Part shown: positions 13,008 to 21,066 of the stretch, one piece after another
Layout of the letters: each line of letters opens with the position of its first letter
How positions within the stretch are numbered: position 1 is the stretch's first letter
NCBI GenBank assembly: GCA_964531735.1
Contig: CAZHGD010000015.1
Location: forward strand, 1 to 64,000
Reading direction: 5' to 3'
Source of the DNA: CAZHGD01 sp964531735
GTDB lineage: Bacteria > Armatimonadota > UBA10988
Length of the DNA: 64,000 bases
Made by a program: the position numbers and the translations under genes
The notes under the pieces: model-generated
Databases searched by the model: none
What the model saw: only the letters and a program-made list of their open reading frames with translations
Told to the model about the DNA's origin: nothing

Positions 13008-14183
13008 CTACGACGCGTAGCGCTCGGTTTCTTCGGCGGCGATCTGCGCCCATTCCCACAACCGCTGCGGCTCGTAGCGCACGGTGCTGATGTCCTTCAG
13101 GTGGATCTCGACGACGCAGTCCTTGGCCATGGCCAGATGCTCGCGCAGGTAGGCCCGGACCTCGTCCGGATGCCAGGTCTCGGTGGCCAGGTGCGCGGGG
13201 TTGGGCTTCCAGGCGAAGATCAGACTGTCGCCGACATTGGCCACCGCGCGCTCGAACTTGACCCACGGACTCATCGAGATCTTCTTGAGGTTCGCGATGT
13301 TGCGGCGGCAGATGTCCACTTTGGCGTCGAGTGGCTCGCAGCAGCCGTAGTAGTTGCGGCCCCAGCGCTCGTACCAGCGCGATTCGTGCCGCAGCGCGAA
13401 CTCCTCGTGCATGGCCGGCGAGACCTCGCTGAAGATCTGGGCGGCGCCGACGCCCCAGAGCTGCTCGCACGGTGCCGACAGCAAGTCTTGCGCGACATAC
13501 TGGTCCAGCCGGTGCAGCCAGGCCGAGACGAACCGCTCCATCAGCGCATGGACATAGTCCGGTCGCATGGCCATGTCGAGCAGGATCTCCTCGACCCCGG
13601 TCCAGCGCACCAGCTCATCCCACGGCGCGAACCAGAAGCCGCCGCACTTGGTGATCTGCACGGGCAAAATGCCGTCGAAGATCTCGCAGCGCTGCTGGTA
13701 CTGCTGCTCCGTGGCGACCGGGTCCCAACTCACCTCCGGGAAGCGGATCTTCTCGGCGTCGGCCACCTCGCGGATCTGGATGTGGTAGTGCCGCGAGACC
13801 ACGTCGTTGGCGGCATCGGTCCGGGCCACATCGACCACCTCATCGATGCCGAACCCGGTGTCGATGATGCACGTCGGCTGTCCCATGGTGCCGCCGATGA
13901 CCATGTCGCCCGGCAGGTGCCGCCACTGGTAGAGCTGCTGGCGCAAGCCGTGCTCAAGGCCGCGGCAGAACGGGTCCTCGCAGCGCAAGGTCAGCTCGTC
14001 GTCGACGTTCATCTCGTGCCAGGGGATCTGGTAGATGAGAATCGTCGGCTTGGCGCGCTGGAGGTTGTTGATGGCCGCGTGGTTGGCGGCGCGCTGCTGC
14101 TGGATGGGCCGGGCCGCCAGTTCAGCGATCTGTGACCCGAGCTCGCGCAGCACGAGGCGGTCGGGATGCGGTACGGTCGACAT
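13008..14183 (-). CDS. UroD-superfamily protein (non-haem paralogue 1)
   Basis: 391 residues of the uroporphyrinogen decarboxylase/MtaA-CmuA superfamily by overall TIM-barrel pattern, for example GGFWFAPWDELVRWTG, MRPDYVHALMERFVSAW and YYGCCEPLDAKVDICRRN with a Cys-Cys pair where methyltransferase-type members bind zinc. It lacks the N-terminal signature of haem-pathway UroD, so the symbol hemE is not justified. The neighbours are a beta-helix enzyme (16 bp downstream) and divergent prepilins, which favours a role with sugar- or methyl-containing substrates. The frame is open for another 750 codons upstream, but the ATG at 14183 begins a well-formed protein and is preceded by GAGAAG. Confidence 0.7.
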   Translation of the reverse strand: MSTVPHPDRLVLRELGSQIAELAARPIQQQRAANHAAINNLQRAKPTILIYQIPWHEMNVDDELTLRCEDPFCRGLEHGLRQQLYQWRHLPGDMVIGGTMGQPTCIIDTGFGIDEVVDVARTDAANDVVSRHYHIQIREVADAEKIRFPEVSWDPVATEQQYQQRCEIFDGILPVQITKCGGFWFAPWDELVRWTGVEEILLDMAMRPDYVHALMERFVSAWLHRLDQYVAQDLLSAPCEQLWGVGAAQIFSEVSPAMHEEFALRHESRWYERWGRNYYGCCEPLDAKVDICRRNIANLKKISMSPWVKFERAVANVGDSLIFAWKPNPAHLATETWHPDEVRAYLREHLAMAKDCVVEIHLKDISTVRYEPQRLWEWAQIAAEETERYAS

Positions 14184-14369
14184 GCGTGCTTCTCGCTGGA
14201 CGCGCCATGGGCGCCTGATACGCCGCCGTGGCCAGTCCACCTTCCAGCGGGCGCTTCGCACCGTACAGAAATGGCACGTCCGGGCCTTGACGCCGAACCG
14301 CCGACCGTGGTACCGGTTGGCGGCCCGGCGACCGGCTGTCCACTGGTTACGGTGCCGGCGGAGTGCTGC

Positions 14370-15014
14370 ATGCGCGAACCGATGCGCCGTCAGGCCTTCA
14401 CACTCATTGAGCTGCTGGTGGTGATCGCCATCATCGCCATCCTCGCCGCCATCCTGTTCCCGGTGTTCGCCAAGGCTCGCGAGAAGGCCCGCCAGTCGAG
14501 CTGTGCCAGCAACCTCAAGCAGCTCGGGCTCGCCTCGCTGGCCTACTCGCACGACTACGACGGCAAGTACCCGGGCACGTACTACATCGGCGTGCCCTGG
14601 ACCGGTACCTGGATGTACTGGTACCTGGTGGTCACGCCGTATGTGAAGAACCAGCAGATCTTCTACTGCCCCAGCAAGAGCAACGCCACCGCGCCCGACC
14701 AGTCGTATGGCGTGCCGTCGTGGTACTACAGCGTGTCGGACTCCGATCTGGGCAACACGCCCTACGGCATCGCGGGCACGGTGATGATCATGGAGGCGAC
14801 CTGGGGCGTGTTCGACGGCAACATCTTTTTCGCCAGCTACAAGTCCAGCGCCGACGGCCGCATCCGCGATGACCACAACGACGGGGCCAACTTCGCCTTT
14901 GCCGACGGCCATGTGAAGTGGCAGCGCGTGAAGTCCATCATGCGCTACCAGGCCTGGCCGAACCCGCCGGCGTGGACGGGTTGGACCTCGGACGCACCGC
15001 TGCTCGGGCCGTAG
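14370..15014 (+). CDS. Type IV prepilin-like protein with H-X9-DG domain (1)
   Basis: 214 residues. A short basic leader is followed by the prepilin N-methylation motif and helix (AFTLIELLVVIAIIAILAAI), then FPVFAKAREKARQSSCASNL, the extension typical of Armatimonadota pseudopilin-like proteins. The C-terminus has DDHNDGANFAFADGHVKW, the H-X9-DG signature of the DUF1559 group. PilD-type processing before Phe is expected, with the protein anchored in the inner membrane or assembled in a pseudopilus. Start ATG 14370 has GGAG six bases upstream; ATG 14382 is an alternative that keeps the motif. It sits 126 bp before a paralogue. Confidence 0.85.
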   Translation: MREPMRRQAFTLIELLVVIAIIAILAAILFPVFAKAREKARQSSCASNLKQLGLASLAYSHDYDGKYPGTYYIGVPWTGTWMYWYLVVTPYVKNQQIFYCPSKSNATAPDQSYGVPSWYYSVSDSDLGNTPYGIAGTVMIMEATWGVFDGNIFFASYKSSADGRIRDDHNDGANFAFADGHVKWQRVKSIMRYQAWPNPPAWTGWTSDAPLLGP

Positions 15015-15140
15015 CCGCGGCCCCGCCGACGAGCCTGGCCAGACGCGTCGGCGTTCAGGGAACCACCCGGCGTATCGGCACGTCGTGAGTACGGTGGGCG
15101 CCTGTGGCGCCCACGGGGTGTTGCGCAGAGGAGTGACGGT

Positions 15141-15809
15141 ATGTCCAGGCACGATGAACGCCGCGCGTTTACGCTGATCGAGCTGCTGGTCGTGATCGCC
15201 ATCATCGCCATCCTGGCGGCGATTCTGTTCCCCGTGTTCGCCAAGGCCCGCGAGAAGGCGCGCCAGTCGGCCTGCTCGTCGAACGTCAAGCAGATCAGCC
15301 TGGGCGCCAAGATGTACCAGCACGACTACGATGAGCGCATGCCCTTCGGCTGGATCTCGGCGCCGGGCTACACCGGCAGCAACGAGACCGGCCGCTTGCA
15401 CCACTGGGATGCCATCACGCCGTACATCAAGAGCCGGCAGCTCTGGACCTGTCCCAGCGAGTTGACCGGTGGCTGGCCGTGGGCCTCGCTCGGCTACAGC
15501 ATGAACGCCACGCTCGGCGGTCTGGCCGATGCCGACTTCACCGCGCCCGCGGAGGTGGTCTACTTCGCCGAGGCGATGCACGGGCACGGGCACCAGCCGC
15601 CGTACAGCAACGGCACCTATGGCTGCACCACCTACGGGTTCCGGGGCAAGCGCCACAATGACGGCGGCAACTACTGCTTCGCCGACGGGCACGTGAAGTG
15701 GAGCCGGCTGGGACCGATGCTGTTCCCGCTGAACCTGTGGACGGTCAACCCGACGGACACCACCCCGGCCCCGCCGTGGGGTGGCACCGGCTGCGACAGC
15801 CAGTTGTAG
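15141..15809 (+). CDS. Type IV prepilin-like protein with H-X9-DG domain (2)
   Basis: 222 residues, paralogous to the gene just upstream: identical prepilin helix and FPVFAKAREKARQSACSSNV, then a different central region with HHWDAITPYIKSRQLWTCPS and the closing signature KRHNDGGNYCFADGHVKWSR. Cysteines in WTCPSE and YGCTTYG may form disulfides outside the cell. Start ATG 15141 has GAGGAG seven bases upstream. Such proteins occur in dozens of copies per genome in Armatimonadota and Planctomycetota, and their function is unknown. Expression could be joint with the first copy, although a 126-bp gap leaves room for a separate promoter. Confidence 0.85.
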   Translation: MSRHDERRAFTLIELLVVIAIIAILAAILFPVFAKAREKARQSACSSNVKQISLGAKMYQHDYDERMPFGWISAPGYTGSNETGRLHHWDAITPYIKSRQLWTCPSELTGGWPWASLGYSMNATLGGLADADFTAPAEVVYFAEAMHGHGHQPPYSNGTYGCTTYGFRGKRHNDGGNYCFADGHVKWSRLGPMLFPLNLWTVNPTDTTPAPPWGGTGCDSQL

Positions 15810-15843
15810 GCCAGCTCGCCCCGCGTCGGCGCGATCACCGACC

Positions 15844-15893
15844 GCCGACTTGACTGTCGGCCCCTTCCGTGTTATGTATAGGCGTATATACGC
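15844..15893 (+). promoter_or_regulatory. Promoter and palindromic operator of the NifX-like gene
   Basis: A -35-like TTGACT (15850-15855) is spaced 17 bp from TATGTA (15873-15878). The -35 hexamer is exactly the loop of a 6-bp inverted repeat, GCCGAC/GTCGGC (15844-15861). Just downstream, GCGTATATACGC (15882-15893) is a perfect 12-bp palindrome lying at the expected transcription start. The arrangement looks like an operator for a dimeric repressor such as an ArsR- or GntR-size protein; no regulator gene is adjacent. Confidence 0.5.
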
Positions 15894-15917
15894 TCTAGGA
15901 ACGGAAGGAGCAGACCG

Positions 15918-16301
15918 ATGCAGATCGCGATACCCTCGAACGACGGCCGGACCGTGTGCAACCATGCGGGTCGGGCGACCGGCTGCGTGGTGGTGGACGT
16001 GCCGGCCACGGGCGACCCGCGGGTGACCTATCGCAGCAAGGCCGACTATGCGCCGGGCGAGACCAATCACCATCTGGCGATCCGGAAGCTGGTCGAGGGC
16101 TGTCAGGTGTTCCTCTGCGCCGGCATGGGCGCGGGGCTCTACAACGACTTGCTCGCCTCCGGCGTGCAGGTGCTGGTCACGCGCGAGAGCGACGCCGCGG
16201 CGGCGGCCGAGAAGTTCCTGGCCGGCGACTGCCTGCCGGTCACCGAACTGGCCTGCGCCGACGCGGGCCAGGGCTGCGACTGCGACTGCCACCATGACTG
16301 A
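15918..16301 (+). CDS. NifX/NifB/NafY-family (dinitrogenase Fe-Mo cofactor domain) protein
   Basis: 127 residues, essentially one NifX/NafY-type domain: MQIAIPSNDGRTVCNHAGRA at the start, NHHLAIRKLVEGCQVFLCAG with the conserved cysteine, GMGAGLYNDLLASGVQVLVT in the middle. Stand-alone members outside nif clusters (the MTH1175 type) are common and probably carry or traffic Fe-S or Mo clusters; no nitrogenase genes are nearby. Unusual is the tail GQGCDCDCHHD, a compact CxCxCHH cluster that could bind Fe, Zn or Cu. Start ATG 15918 has AAGGAG eight bases upstream and a palindromic operator-like site just before it. Confidence 0.8.
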   Translation: MQIAIPSNDGRTVCNHAGRATGCVVVDVPATGDPRVTYRSKADYAPGETNHHLAIRKLVEGCQVFLCAGMGAGLYNDLLASGVQVLVTRESDAAAAAEKFLAGDCLPVTELACADAGQGCDCDCHHD

Positions 16302-16413
16302 TCGGCCTGCGGGCGGGGACCAACGCGCCGACCCCTTGCCCCTGGTGCCGCCCTGCTGCCCGCGGGCGGGCGGGCCGCGGCCCCGCGGGCGGTGTTGTCG
16401 CGCCGACAGCCGG

Positions 16414-16542
16414 ATGCAGACGCAGCTCAACATCCGGCTGTCCGAAGCCGAGAAGGCGCTGCTCGAAGACCGTGCCGCGGCCGCGGGCCTGACGGTCAGC
16501 GACTACGTCCGCCGTCGGGCACTCGGGGAGGACGTGCGGTGA
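16414..16542 (+). CDS. Small ribbon-helix-helix DNA-binding protein
   Basis: 42 residues: LNIRLSEAEKALLEDRAAAA followed by GLTVSDYVRRRALGE, which is the strand-helix-helix of MobC/Arc-like and CopG-type proteins. The frame is open back to an ATG at 16294, overlapping the end of the NifX-like gene by 8 bp, but the extra 40 residues are low-complexity (Pro, Arg, Cys) and unlike the family. No good ribosome-binding site is visible for either start. It lies 46 bp before a nucleotidyltransferase gene in the same direction, so a role as its repressor or antitoxin is possible. Confidence 0.55.
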   Translation: MQTQLNIRLSEAEKALLEDRAAAAGLTVSDYVRRRALGEDVR

Positions 16543-16588
16543 GGCGTCGCGCCGGCAGGATTCGCGGGGCCGCGAACCAACGCAGCCA

Positions 16589-17182
16589 ATGGCGACGGCG
16601 ATGACCCTCGGACCGGTGTCGACAGAACGGATGGTGCAGGCTGTGGAACGCGTGCGACAGCGTCTGCTACGGGTGGCGGCAGCGCTGGAGCAGGCCGGGC
16701 TGCGCTACGCCGTGGCCGGGGGCCACGCGGTGGCCGCTTGGGTGTCTCGCGTGGATGCGGCCGCGGTACGCAACACACGGGACGTCGACATCCTGGTGGC
16801 TCGCCACGATCTGCCGGCGATCGCGGCAGCCTTGTCCGCCGCCGGCTTCGTGCACCGGCATGTCGCGGGCCTCGACCTCTTTCTGGATGGTCCGGATGGT
16901 AGTCCTCGCGAGGCGGTCCACGTGGTGCCGGCGGGCGAGTGGGTGCGACCGGAGCACCCTTTGGCCGCGCCCGACCTCACCGAGGCCGAGGACACCGGTG
17001 AGTTCAGACTGGTGACCCTCGATGCCTTGGTGCGGATGAAGCTCAACGCCTATCGCGACAAGGATCGCGTGCATCTACGCGACCTGTCCGAGGTGGGGCT
17101 GATCGACCACTCGTGGCTCGAGCGGGTGCCGCCCGAGTTGGTCGACCGGCTCCGAGCAGTGCTCGATCACCCCGACGGCTGA
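16589..17182 (+). CDS. Nucleotidyltransferase-fold protein (AbiEii/MNT-like)
   Basis: 197 residues. The central region AVAGGHAVAAW followed by RNTRDVDILVARHDL matches the GG/GS-x-DxD active-site pattern of the polymerase-beta-type nucleotidyltransferases used by AbiEii-type toxins and minimal nucleotidyltransferases. Further on, LVTLDALVRMKLNAYRDKDRVHLRDL is the conserved Lys/Asp region of this subgroup (the KDxxHLRDL pattern). The upstream neighbour is a small RHH protein, suggesting a two-gene toxin-antitoxin-like or regulatory module. Start ATG 16589 has no clear Shine-Dalgarno; ATG 16601 is equally possible. It converges with the heparinase gene, 4 bp between stops. Confidence 0.65.
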   Translation: MATAMTLGPVSTERMVQAVERVRQRLLRVAAALEQAGLRYAVAGGHAVAAWVSRVDAAAVRNTRDVDILVARHDLPAIAAALSAAGFVHRHVAGLDLFLDGPDGSPREAVHVVPAGEWVRPEHPLAAPDLTEAEDTGEFRLVTLDALVRMKLNAYRDKDRVHLRDLSEVGLIDHSWLERVPPELVDRLRAVLDHPDG

Positions 17183-17186
17183 GCCG

Positions 17187-19748
17187 CTACCGGCCCTGCC
17201 AGTTCAGCCGCTGCCCGGCGAACCCGAACGTCTCGGCCGGCTGCCCGGCGCGCAACCGCACCAGGCCGAAGCGGCCGTCAAACTCCAGAGTGCCCTGGCC
17301 GGTGTCCAGTGTCACCGCGTGCGGCGTGGTGCTGGACACCACGATGTCCTGACCGTCCGGCAGCTCGATACAGGCCGCGGCCACCGCGTCGTCACCGGGC
17401 ACGGCCAGTAGACGCAGCGACCGCACCAGCGGCTGCCCGGCGGGATGGCCTTCGTAGACAGTCACGAAGACACTCGGCTGCGGCGTGGCCCGCCGGCGTC
17501 GCACGAGGTAGGGCAGCACCGCGCCGACGTCCGCGTTGCGGTAGTCGCGTTGGCCCCAGCCGTCGGCCACCAGGCTGGTCTCGCCGGGCGCGTTGGCCCA
17601 TTTGGCGGTGAACGCACGCGCGTTCGGCAGGGCCCAGGTGATGCTCCAGTCGGCGACGGTCGTGGCGCCGCGGGGCTGAGTCAGATCGAGTGACGGAGTC
17701 AGCGTCACCGGCGCCAAGGCCGGGCTACTCACGGCCAACTCGCGGTTGGGGCCGTGCCAGACGTAGTCGTGGACCTGGCCGCCTTGCACTCTGAACAGGT
17801 CGAGCAGGTACCAGCGGCCCGGCCCCACCTCGATCTGGGCCACCGTCCGACGGTAGAGGCTGGCCTGAGCATACGCTTTCGACTCGGCCTCCATGACCTT
17901 GACCGGACCCTTGGTCTCGAACAGCGTGAAGCTGCCGCCGCGACCCTTGGAGACCTGTTCGGCGGCGTCCACCACGACCGTGTTGTGGGCCAGCGTGCGC
18001 GAGGTCATGCGAGCCCGCGGGTGGTCCCACAGGTAGCCCAGGTCGGACAGCAGCTCCTGGCCGTGCTGCCAGTAGTAGAGGTTGAGGCTGTCGAGGTGGT
18101 GGTGGCCGCCCCAGTCACTGGCCGAGAGGACGACGAGGCCGTCGCGCCCGGTGGGGCCCGAGCGGAGCTGGCCGAAGCCGAGGACCGGGAACCGGTGGTC
18201 GGTCAGCGTCAGCGGACCGACCACCTTCTGTTCCAGACCGGGCTCGCGACAGTAGAGGGCGGTGCCGGGCGCGCTCCGGCTCAGGTCGGCCCCGGCCATC
18301 TCCTTGAGCAGGGCCAGGTATTCGGGCCGCTCGCGATAGTTGGCGGCCAGCAGTTCCACCCAGTTGGCGCCGAGCGCCGTGGTGCGATGTCCGTCCGCCA
18401 GCGGCGGGTAGCGCAAGTCGCCCTGGAGCCCCTGGAACATGGCCTCCCAGACACGACCGTAGGGCGTGTCGCGGTACAGGTCGAGGTGCTCGATCCGGTC
18501 ACCGGCGGCGTCGCGGTAGCCGGGCGGGTCGCTGTAGCCCTGGCAGGCTTGTCCGAGCGCCTCGATGCCGCCCAGCGTCATGGTGGCGTAGCTCCACGAC
18601 TCCGAGGTGCCGCCGTCGGCCAGGAACCAGCCGTCCACCGTGCGCCGGAAGAGGTCGAGGCCGAACCGGACCAGGCCCGGGTGGCCCACGGTCATGCCGA
18701 CCAGCGCGGTGGCTGTCGCGTTGGTCACCGACTTGTTGTTGAGGGCCTTGTCGGCGACCAACAGGATGGTGCTCTCCAGCAGCAGGTCGCGCTCGATGCG
18801 CAGGCGCTCGTCGGCCGAGTAGATGGGCTGGCCCTGGTGCTGCGCGGTGCAGGTGAGGGTGTAGGCCTCGACGATCTGGCGAACGAAGCCGCCCTCCATG
18901 CCGGTGCCGGTGGCGCGGCCGCCCTGCCAAAAGCCGCTGTGCAGCCGCCGGTCCGGCCCGGCGGGCACCGGCGTGATCTCCGGTTCCGGCAGGCTGGCGA
19001 TGTTCAGCGCCGCCAGGCACGGGTCGCAGTCGGCGTACTCGCCATAGCCGACATGCACCAACCAGCCGGGATAGACCTCGGCGAAGCGCAGCAGGATGGC
19101 CCGCGTGGCCTGCGCGAATGCCGGGTCACCCGACAGCGCGTAGGCTTCGGCGAGGCGGCGGGCCACGCCGCTCATCAGTCCCACCTTGCGCGCGCGGATG
19201 TTGGCCGTGAAGCTGGGCCGGCACGGGAAGCCGAAGATGGGCAGCGGCTCGCCGCCATAGAAGGTCAGCGTCTGCGATACGCGAGCGTGTTGGGTGGCAA
19301 AGCTCAGGCTCTCCGGATAGCGGTCGTTGGGGAAGACGGTGCCGCAGACGGCGCAGGTGAGGTGCTCCGGGTCGGTCACAGCCCATTTCCACTGGCCGTG
19401 GCTCTGGAACGGCTGGCGCAAATCGCGGCAGGCCGGGCACGGCGTGAACAGCGTGTCGCCAGGCGTGGTGACCGGCACCATGGTGGCCAGGAACTCGGGC
19501 GTCAGCCGCGTGACCCACGAGCGGGCATCATGGGTCAGGCCGGCCAGGTACTTGCGGGCCCATTCATAGCGCTCGAGGTTGCGCCGCGCCCGGTCCAGGC
19601 CGGCGGGCTTGATGACGCCGGCGGGGTGAGTGATAGCGGCCCGGTACTTCGTCCAGGGCGACCAGTCACAGAGTGGATCCTGGTCACGCGTCACCACGGC
19701 CGGAGCCAGGGCGCTGAGCGCGAGGACAGCCAGTGCGGGAGTACTCAC
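17187..19748 (-). CDS. Secreted heparinase II/III-family polysaccharide lyase
   Basis: 853 residues. A signal peptide (PALAVLALSALAPAVV) is followed by an alpha/alpha toroid and a C-terminal beta-sandwich of the heparinase II/III type: SDWGGHHHLDSLNLYYW, LLSDLGYLWDHPRARMTS and LAHNTVVVD are the diagnostic block. Family members (PL12, 15, 17, 21) cleave uronate-containing polysaccharides by beta-elimination; the exact substrate is not predictable. An inserted zinc-ribbon-like pair, CPACRDL (~104) and CAVCGTVF (~132), is unusual for a secreted lyase. It starts at GTG 19748 with GGAGAAG about seven bases upstream and a promoter-like pair at 19768-19797. It diverges from galK. Confidence 0.8.
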   Translation of the reverse strand: MSTPALAVLALSALAPAVVTRDQDPLCDWSPWTKYRAAITHPAGVIKPAGLDRARRNLERYEWARKYLAGLTHDARSWVTRLTPEFLATMVPVTTPGDTLFTPCPACRDLRQPFQSHGQWKWAVTDPEHLTCAVCGTVFPNDRYPESLSFATQHARVSQTLTFYGGEPLPIFGFPCRPSFTANIRARKVGLMSGVARRLAEAYALSGDPAFAQATRAILLRFAEVYPGWLVHVGYGEYADCDPCLAALNIASLPEPEITPVPAGPDRRLHSGFWQGGRATGTGMEGGFVRQIVEAYTLTCTAQHQGQPIYSADERLRIERDLLLESTILLVADKALNNKSVTNATATALVGMTVGHPGLVRFGLDLFRRTVDGWFLADGGTSESWSYATMTLGGIEALGQACQGYSDPPGYRDAAGDRIEHLDLYRDTPYGRVWEAMFQGLQGDLRYPPLADGHRTTALGANWVELLAANYRERPEYLALLKEMAGADLSRSAPGTALYCREPGLEQKVVGPLTLTDHRFPVLGFGQLRSGPTGRDGLVVLSASDWGGHHHLDSLNLYYWQHGQELLSDLGYLWDHPRARMTSRTLAHNTVVVDAAEQVSKGRGGSFTLFETKGPVKVMEAESKAYAQASLYRRTVAQIEVGPGRWYLLDLFRVQGGQVHDYVWHGPNRELAVSSPALAPVTLTPSLDLTQPRGATTVADWSITWALPNARAFTAKWANAPGETSLVADGWGQRDYRNADVGAVLPYLVRRRRATPQPSVFVTVYEGHPAGQPLVRSLRLLAVPGDDAVAAACIELPDGQDIVVSSTTPHAVTLDTGQGTLEFDGRFGLVRLRAGQPAETFGFAGQRLNWQGR

Positions 19749-19767
19749 CGAGTGCTTCTCCGGCCAG

Positions 19768-19797
19768 AGGGTACGCGGCAGGTGCCGTGAGCGTCAA
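19768..19797 (-). promoter_or_regulatory. Putative sigma-70 promoter of the heparinase gene
   Basis: On the minus strand TTGACG (19797-19792) and TACCCT (19773-19768) are separated by 18 bp, placing transcription start roughly 13 bases before the GTG start. The -35 matches 5 of 6 consensus bases; the -10 is weak (3 of 6). Confidence 0.4.
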
Positions 19798-19874
19798 GCG
19801 AATCGGGCCTTGTCGTCTCGCCCGACGGGCGGTTCCGTGCTACCATGAACGGCACATTTTGGAGCCCCGACTGC

Positions 19875-21029
19875 ATGGCACTCGACTACGATCTACTGCG
19901 CCGCCGCTACACGGAATACTACCCCGGCACCCCTCGTGTCTTCCGCGCTCCTGGGCGCGTGTGCCTGATTGGTGAGCACACCGACTACAACGACGGCTAC
20001 GTCATCACGGTCGCCATGGACCGCGAAGTGGTCTTCTGTGTGCGCGGGCGCGACGACCGACAGGTCCGGCTGCACGCCCTCGACCTGGACAAGAGCGAGG
20101 AGTTCAGCCTCGACCAGTTGGAGTGGACGCCGCGCGGCCACTGGACCAACTACATCAAGGCCATGGCCAAGGTCCTGGAAGCGCAGGGCCTGGCCTGCTC
20201 GGGGTTCGAAGGTGTCATCGCGGGCGACGTGCCGATCGCCGGCGGGGTGAGCAGCTCGTCGGCCTTCACCATGGCGGCGGCGACCTGCTATGAGAGCCTG
20301 GCCGAGTGGTCGGTGCCGGACGAGGAACTGGTGCGCCTGACGCAGACCGCGGAGAACAGCGCGACCGGTCTGCGCGGCGGCATCATGGACCAGTACACCG
20401 CGCGCTGCGGGCGGGCCAACCATGCGCTGCTGATCGACTGCCGCTCGCTGGAGCACGACCTGGTGCCGATGCCCGAGATGACCATCGTGGTGGCCGATAC
20501 GCGCAAGGCGCGCGAGCTGGCCGGCACCGCCTACAACGAGCGCCGGGCACAATGCGAGGAGGGCGCACGCGCCATCGCCAAGCACCATCCCCAGGTCAAG
20601 GCGCTGCGCGACGTGACGCCGGACATGCTGGAGCGCTATCGCGACGAGATGAGCGAAGTGGTCTACCGCCGCTGCCGCCATGTGGTCAGCGAGGACAACC
20701 GCGTGCTCGAGTGCGTCGACATCCTGAAGTCCGGCGACCTGGTGGCCCTCGGCCAGCATGTCAACGCCTCGCACGTCTCGCTGCGCGACGACTACGAAGT
20801 GTCCTGCCGCGAGCTCGACGTGGTGGTCGAGATCGCCTGGGAGACGCCGGGCGTCTACGGTGCGCGCATGGTCGGCGCCGGCTTCGGCGGCTGCGCCATC
20901 GCGATTTGTGACGCGCCGACGGTGCCGCTGCTGCAGCAGCGCATCGCCGAGCGCTACACCAAGGAGTGCGGTCTGGTAGCGGACGTCTACGCCACCAAGG
21001 CCGGGCCCGGCGCGGGCGAGGTGGGCTGA
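19875..21029 (+). CDS. galK: Galactokinase
   Basis: Phosphorylates alpha-D-galactose at C1 with ATP, the first step of the Leloir pathway; cytoplasmic GHMP kinase. It has 384 residues, against 382 in E. coli. The three signatures are present: GRVCLIGEHTDYNDGYV (~27-43), the phosphate loop PIAGGVSSSSAF (~122-133), and the C-terminal GAGFGGCAIAI (~341). The ATG at 19875 is preferred because GGAG lies nine bases upstream; an in-frame ATG at 19845 would add 10 residues (MNGTFWSPDC) not seen in the family. No galT or galE is in the window; the GH2 enzyme at 33.8 kb could supply galactose. Confidence 0.92.
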   Translation: MALDYDLLRRRYTEYYPGTPRVFRAPGRVCLIGEHTDYNDGYVITVAMDREVVFCVRGRDDRQVRLHALDLDKSEEFSLDQLEWTPRGHWTNYIKAMAKVLEAQGLACSGFEGVIAGDVPIAGGVSSSSAFTMAAATCYESLAEWSVPDEELVRLTQTAENSATGLRGGIMDQYTARCGRANHALLIDCRSLEHDLVPMPEMTIVVADTRKARELAGTAYNERRAQCEEGARAIAKHHPQVKALRDVTPDMLERYRDEMSEVVYRRCRHVVSEDNRVLECVDILKSGDLVALGQHVNASHVSLRDDYEVSCRELDVVVEIAWETPGVYGARMVGAGFGGCAIAICDAPTVPLLQQRIAERYTKECGLVADVYATKAGPGAGEVG

Positions 21030-21066
21030 CGCCCGGCAGGCGGCACCCGGTGTGGGGAGAGGCCAG

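Noticed and set aside
14287..14316. TTGACG with TACCGG as promoter of the first prepilin gene
   Set aside because: The -10 is poor and the spacer 18 bp; chance match cannot be excluded.
14184..16433. A 1141-residue frame extending the UroD-family gene upstream
   Set aside because: The upstream part is antisense to the prepilin and NifX-like genes and has no coding character.
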